From positions 92,331 through 156,330 of the forward strand of contig RQJH01000002.1 in the NCBI GenBank assembly GCA_014156375.1: a DNA stretch of 64,000 nucleotides, given 5' to 3'. The translations under genes were made by a program, and so were the position numbers. Positions 63,222 to 64,000 of the stretch are shown here, one piece after another (position 1 is the stretch's first letter; each line of letters starts with the position of its first letter). The notes beneath the pieces were generated by a model that saw only the letters and a program-made list of their open reading frames with translations, was not told the origin of the DNA and made no database searches. Source of the DNA: Enterobacteriaceae bacterium 89 (GTDB taxonomy: Bacteria > Pseudomonadota > Gammaproteobacteria > Enterobacterales > Enterobacteriaceae).

Positions 63222-64000
63222 ATGCAAACGACTCAACCGACCATCGCACCCGCCACTCCTTCTTTTGACGTCACCAGAGGATTTACCGTTAAGCCTTCCT
63301 CTTACTCAAACCGCCTGCTGGAGCTGCGTTTTTCAAAAGAGACCGTTAACGCCTTCCTGGACGCCACCGCGCAATGGCCCGTTCAGGCGCTGGAATACAA
63401 ATCTTTCCTGCGTTTTCAGGTTGGGAAAGTGCTGGATGATATCTGTCACGGCACGCTGCGTCCGGCGATCATCACTACCCTGACTCAGCGTGAAACCGGC
63501 GGCCTGCTGGTGATCCCCGAAGGTCTGGATGACGTTTCACAGGCGGACGAGATGGTGAAATTTTCCACCGCCGTCGCACATCTGTTGGGGCGTTCCAACT
63601 TCGACGCGATGAGCGGCAAATATTACGCCCGCTTCGTCGTGGAGAACGTCGATAACTCCGACAGCTATCTTCGCCAGCCTTACCGCGTCATGGAGCTGCA
63701 CAACGACGGGACCTACGTCGACGAGATCACCGACTACGTGCTGATGATGAAAATTGACGAGCAGAACATGGAAGGCGGGAACTCGCTGCTGCTGCACCTC
63801 GACGACTGGCAGGAGCTGCAAAAATTCTATACTCATCCACTGGCACGCCATCCGATGCGCTGGTCAGCCCCGCCGAGCAAAAACGCCAGCAAAGAGGTGT
63901 TTCATCCCGTCTTCGGCAGCGATGCCATAGGCCAGCCAACCATGCGCTACATCGATCAGTTCGTTCAGCCAGAGAACTATGAACAAGGGTTGTGGCTGTA
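63222..64000 (+). CDS. glaH: Glutarate 2-hydroxylase GlaH (CsiD), truncated by window end
   Basis: 259 residues are visible and the frame is open at the right edge. Fe(II)/2-oxoglutarate dioxygenase converting glutarate to L-2-hydroxyglutarate in lysine catabolism. His160 and Asp162 (in [12 protein letters not shown]) are two of the three iron ligands, at the same numbers as in E. coli; the last His lies beyond the window. ATG at 63222 after GAGG. Carbon-starvation induced in E. coli (sigmaS, CRP). lhgO and gab genes are expected next but are not visible. Confidence 0.94.
   Translation, partial: MQTTQPTIAPATPSFDVTRGFTVKPSSYSNRLLELRFSKETVNAFLDATAQWPVQALEYKSFLRFQVGKVLDDICHGTLRPAIITTLTQRETGGLLVIPEGLDDVSQADEMVKFSTAVAHLLGRSNFDAMSGKYYARFVVENVDNSDSYLRQPYRVMELHNDGTYVDEITDYVLMMKIDEQNMEGGNSLLLHLDDWQELQKFYTHPLARHPMRWSAPPSKNASKEVFHPVFGSDAIGQPTMRYIDQFVQPENYEQGLWL

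Overview
The window is a stretch of an Enterobacteriaceae chromosome. Gene content, protein lengths and start sites match the Escherichia coli replication-terminus region very closely. Several features point to a genus near Enterobacter, Lelliottia or Leclercia rather than E. coli: a second tryptophanyl-tRNA synthetase, an RpfF-type crotonase beside the PAS-GGDEF-EAL gene, a RyhB-like small RNA after trpA, no yciQ, and no katE beside cedA. I see no phage, insertion sequence, CRISPR array, rRNA or tRNA. The genus is an inference from gene content.

Layout. 1-6.6 kb: end of a GH39-like protein, then sapABCDF. 6.7-16.3 kb: fabI, yciW, rnb, rpfR (E. coli gmr/pdeR), convergent rpfF, yciZ, yciT, osmB. 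16.3-20 kb (minus): lapA-lapB-pyrF-yciH and pgpB. 20.1-22 kb: ribA and trpS2 with a possible Trp-codon leader. 22-29.6 kb (minus): topA, cysB, the tiny genes ymiA-yciX-ymiC, acnA. 30-38 kb: yciN, sohB, yciK-btuR, rluB, a DUF4136 lipoprotein divergent from a Tat-exported DUF1254 protein, yciO, rnm. 38.1-44.9 kb: the trp operon with operator, leader peptide and attenuator. 44.9-47.5 kb: a MarR/oxidoreductase pair, a RyhB-like sRNA with Fur box, and dgcZ. 47.6-51 kb: SYLF lipoprotein, ompW, yciCBA. 51-55 kb: yniB, yniC, ydjM, tcyP, cedA. 55.2-60.5 kb (minus): chbBCARFG. 60.8-64 kb: osmE, nadE, a GlaR-like GntR regulator divergent from glaH, which runs off the end.

How the genes connect. Tryptophan: the trp operon and trpS2 both have short ORFs with tandem Trp codons upstream. 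Sulfur: cysB, its likely target tcyP, and yciW. Cyclic-di-GMP and signalling: rpfR, rpfF and dgcZ give two c-di-GMP enzymes and a complete diffusible-signal-factor synthase/receptor pair. Envelope: sapABCDF, lapAB, pgpB, osmB, osmE, ompW and yciB. Iron: a Fur-controlled RyhB-like sRNA, whose family represses aconitase-type mRNAs.

Most protein assignments rest on recognising close similarity to E. coli proteins from memory. Regulatory sites were found by eye. The three observations most worth checking are the trpS2 leader, the RyhB-like RNA and the rpfR/rpfF pair.
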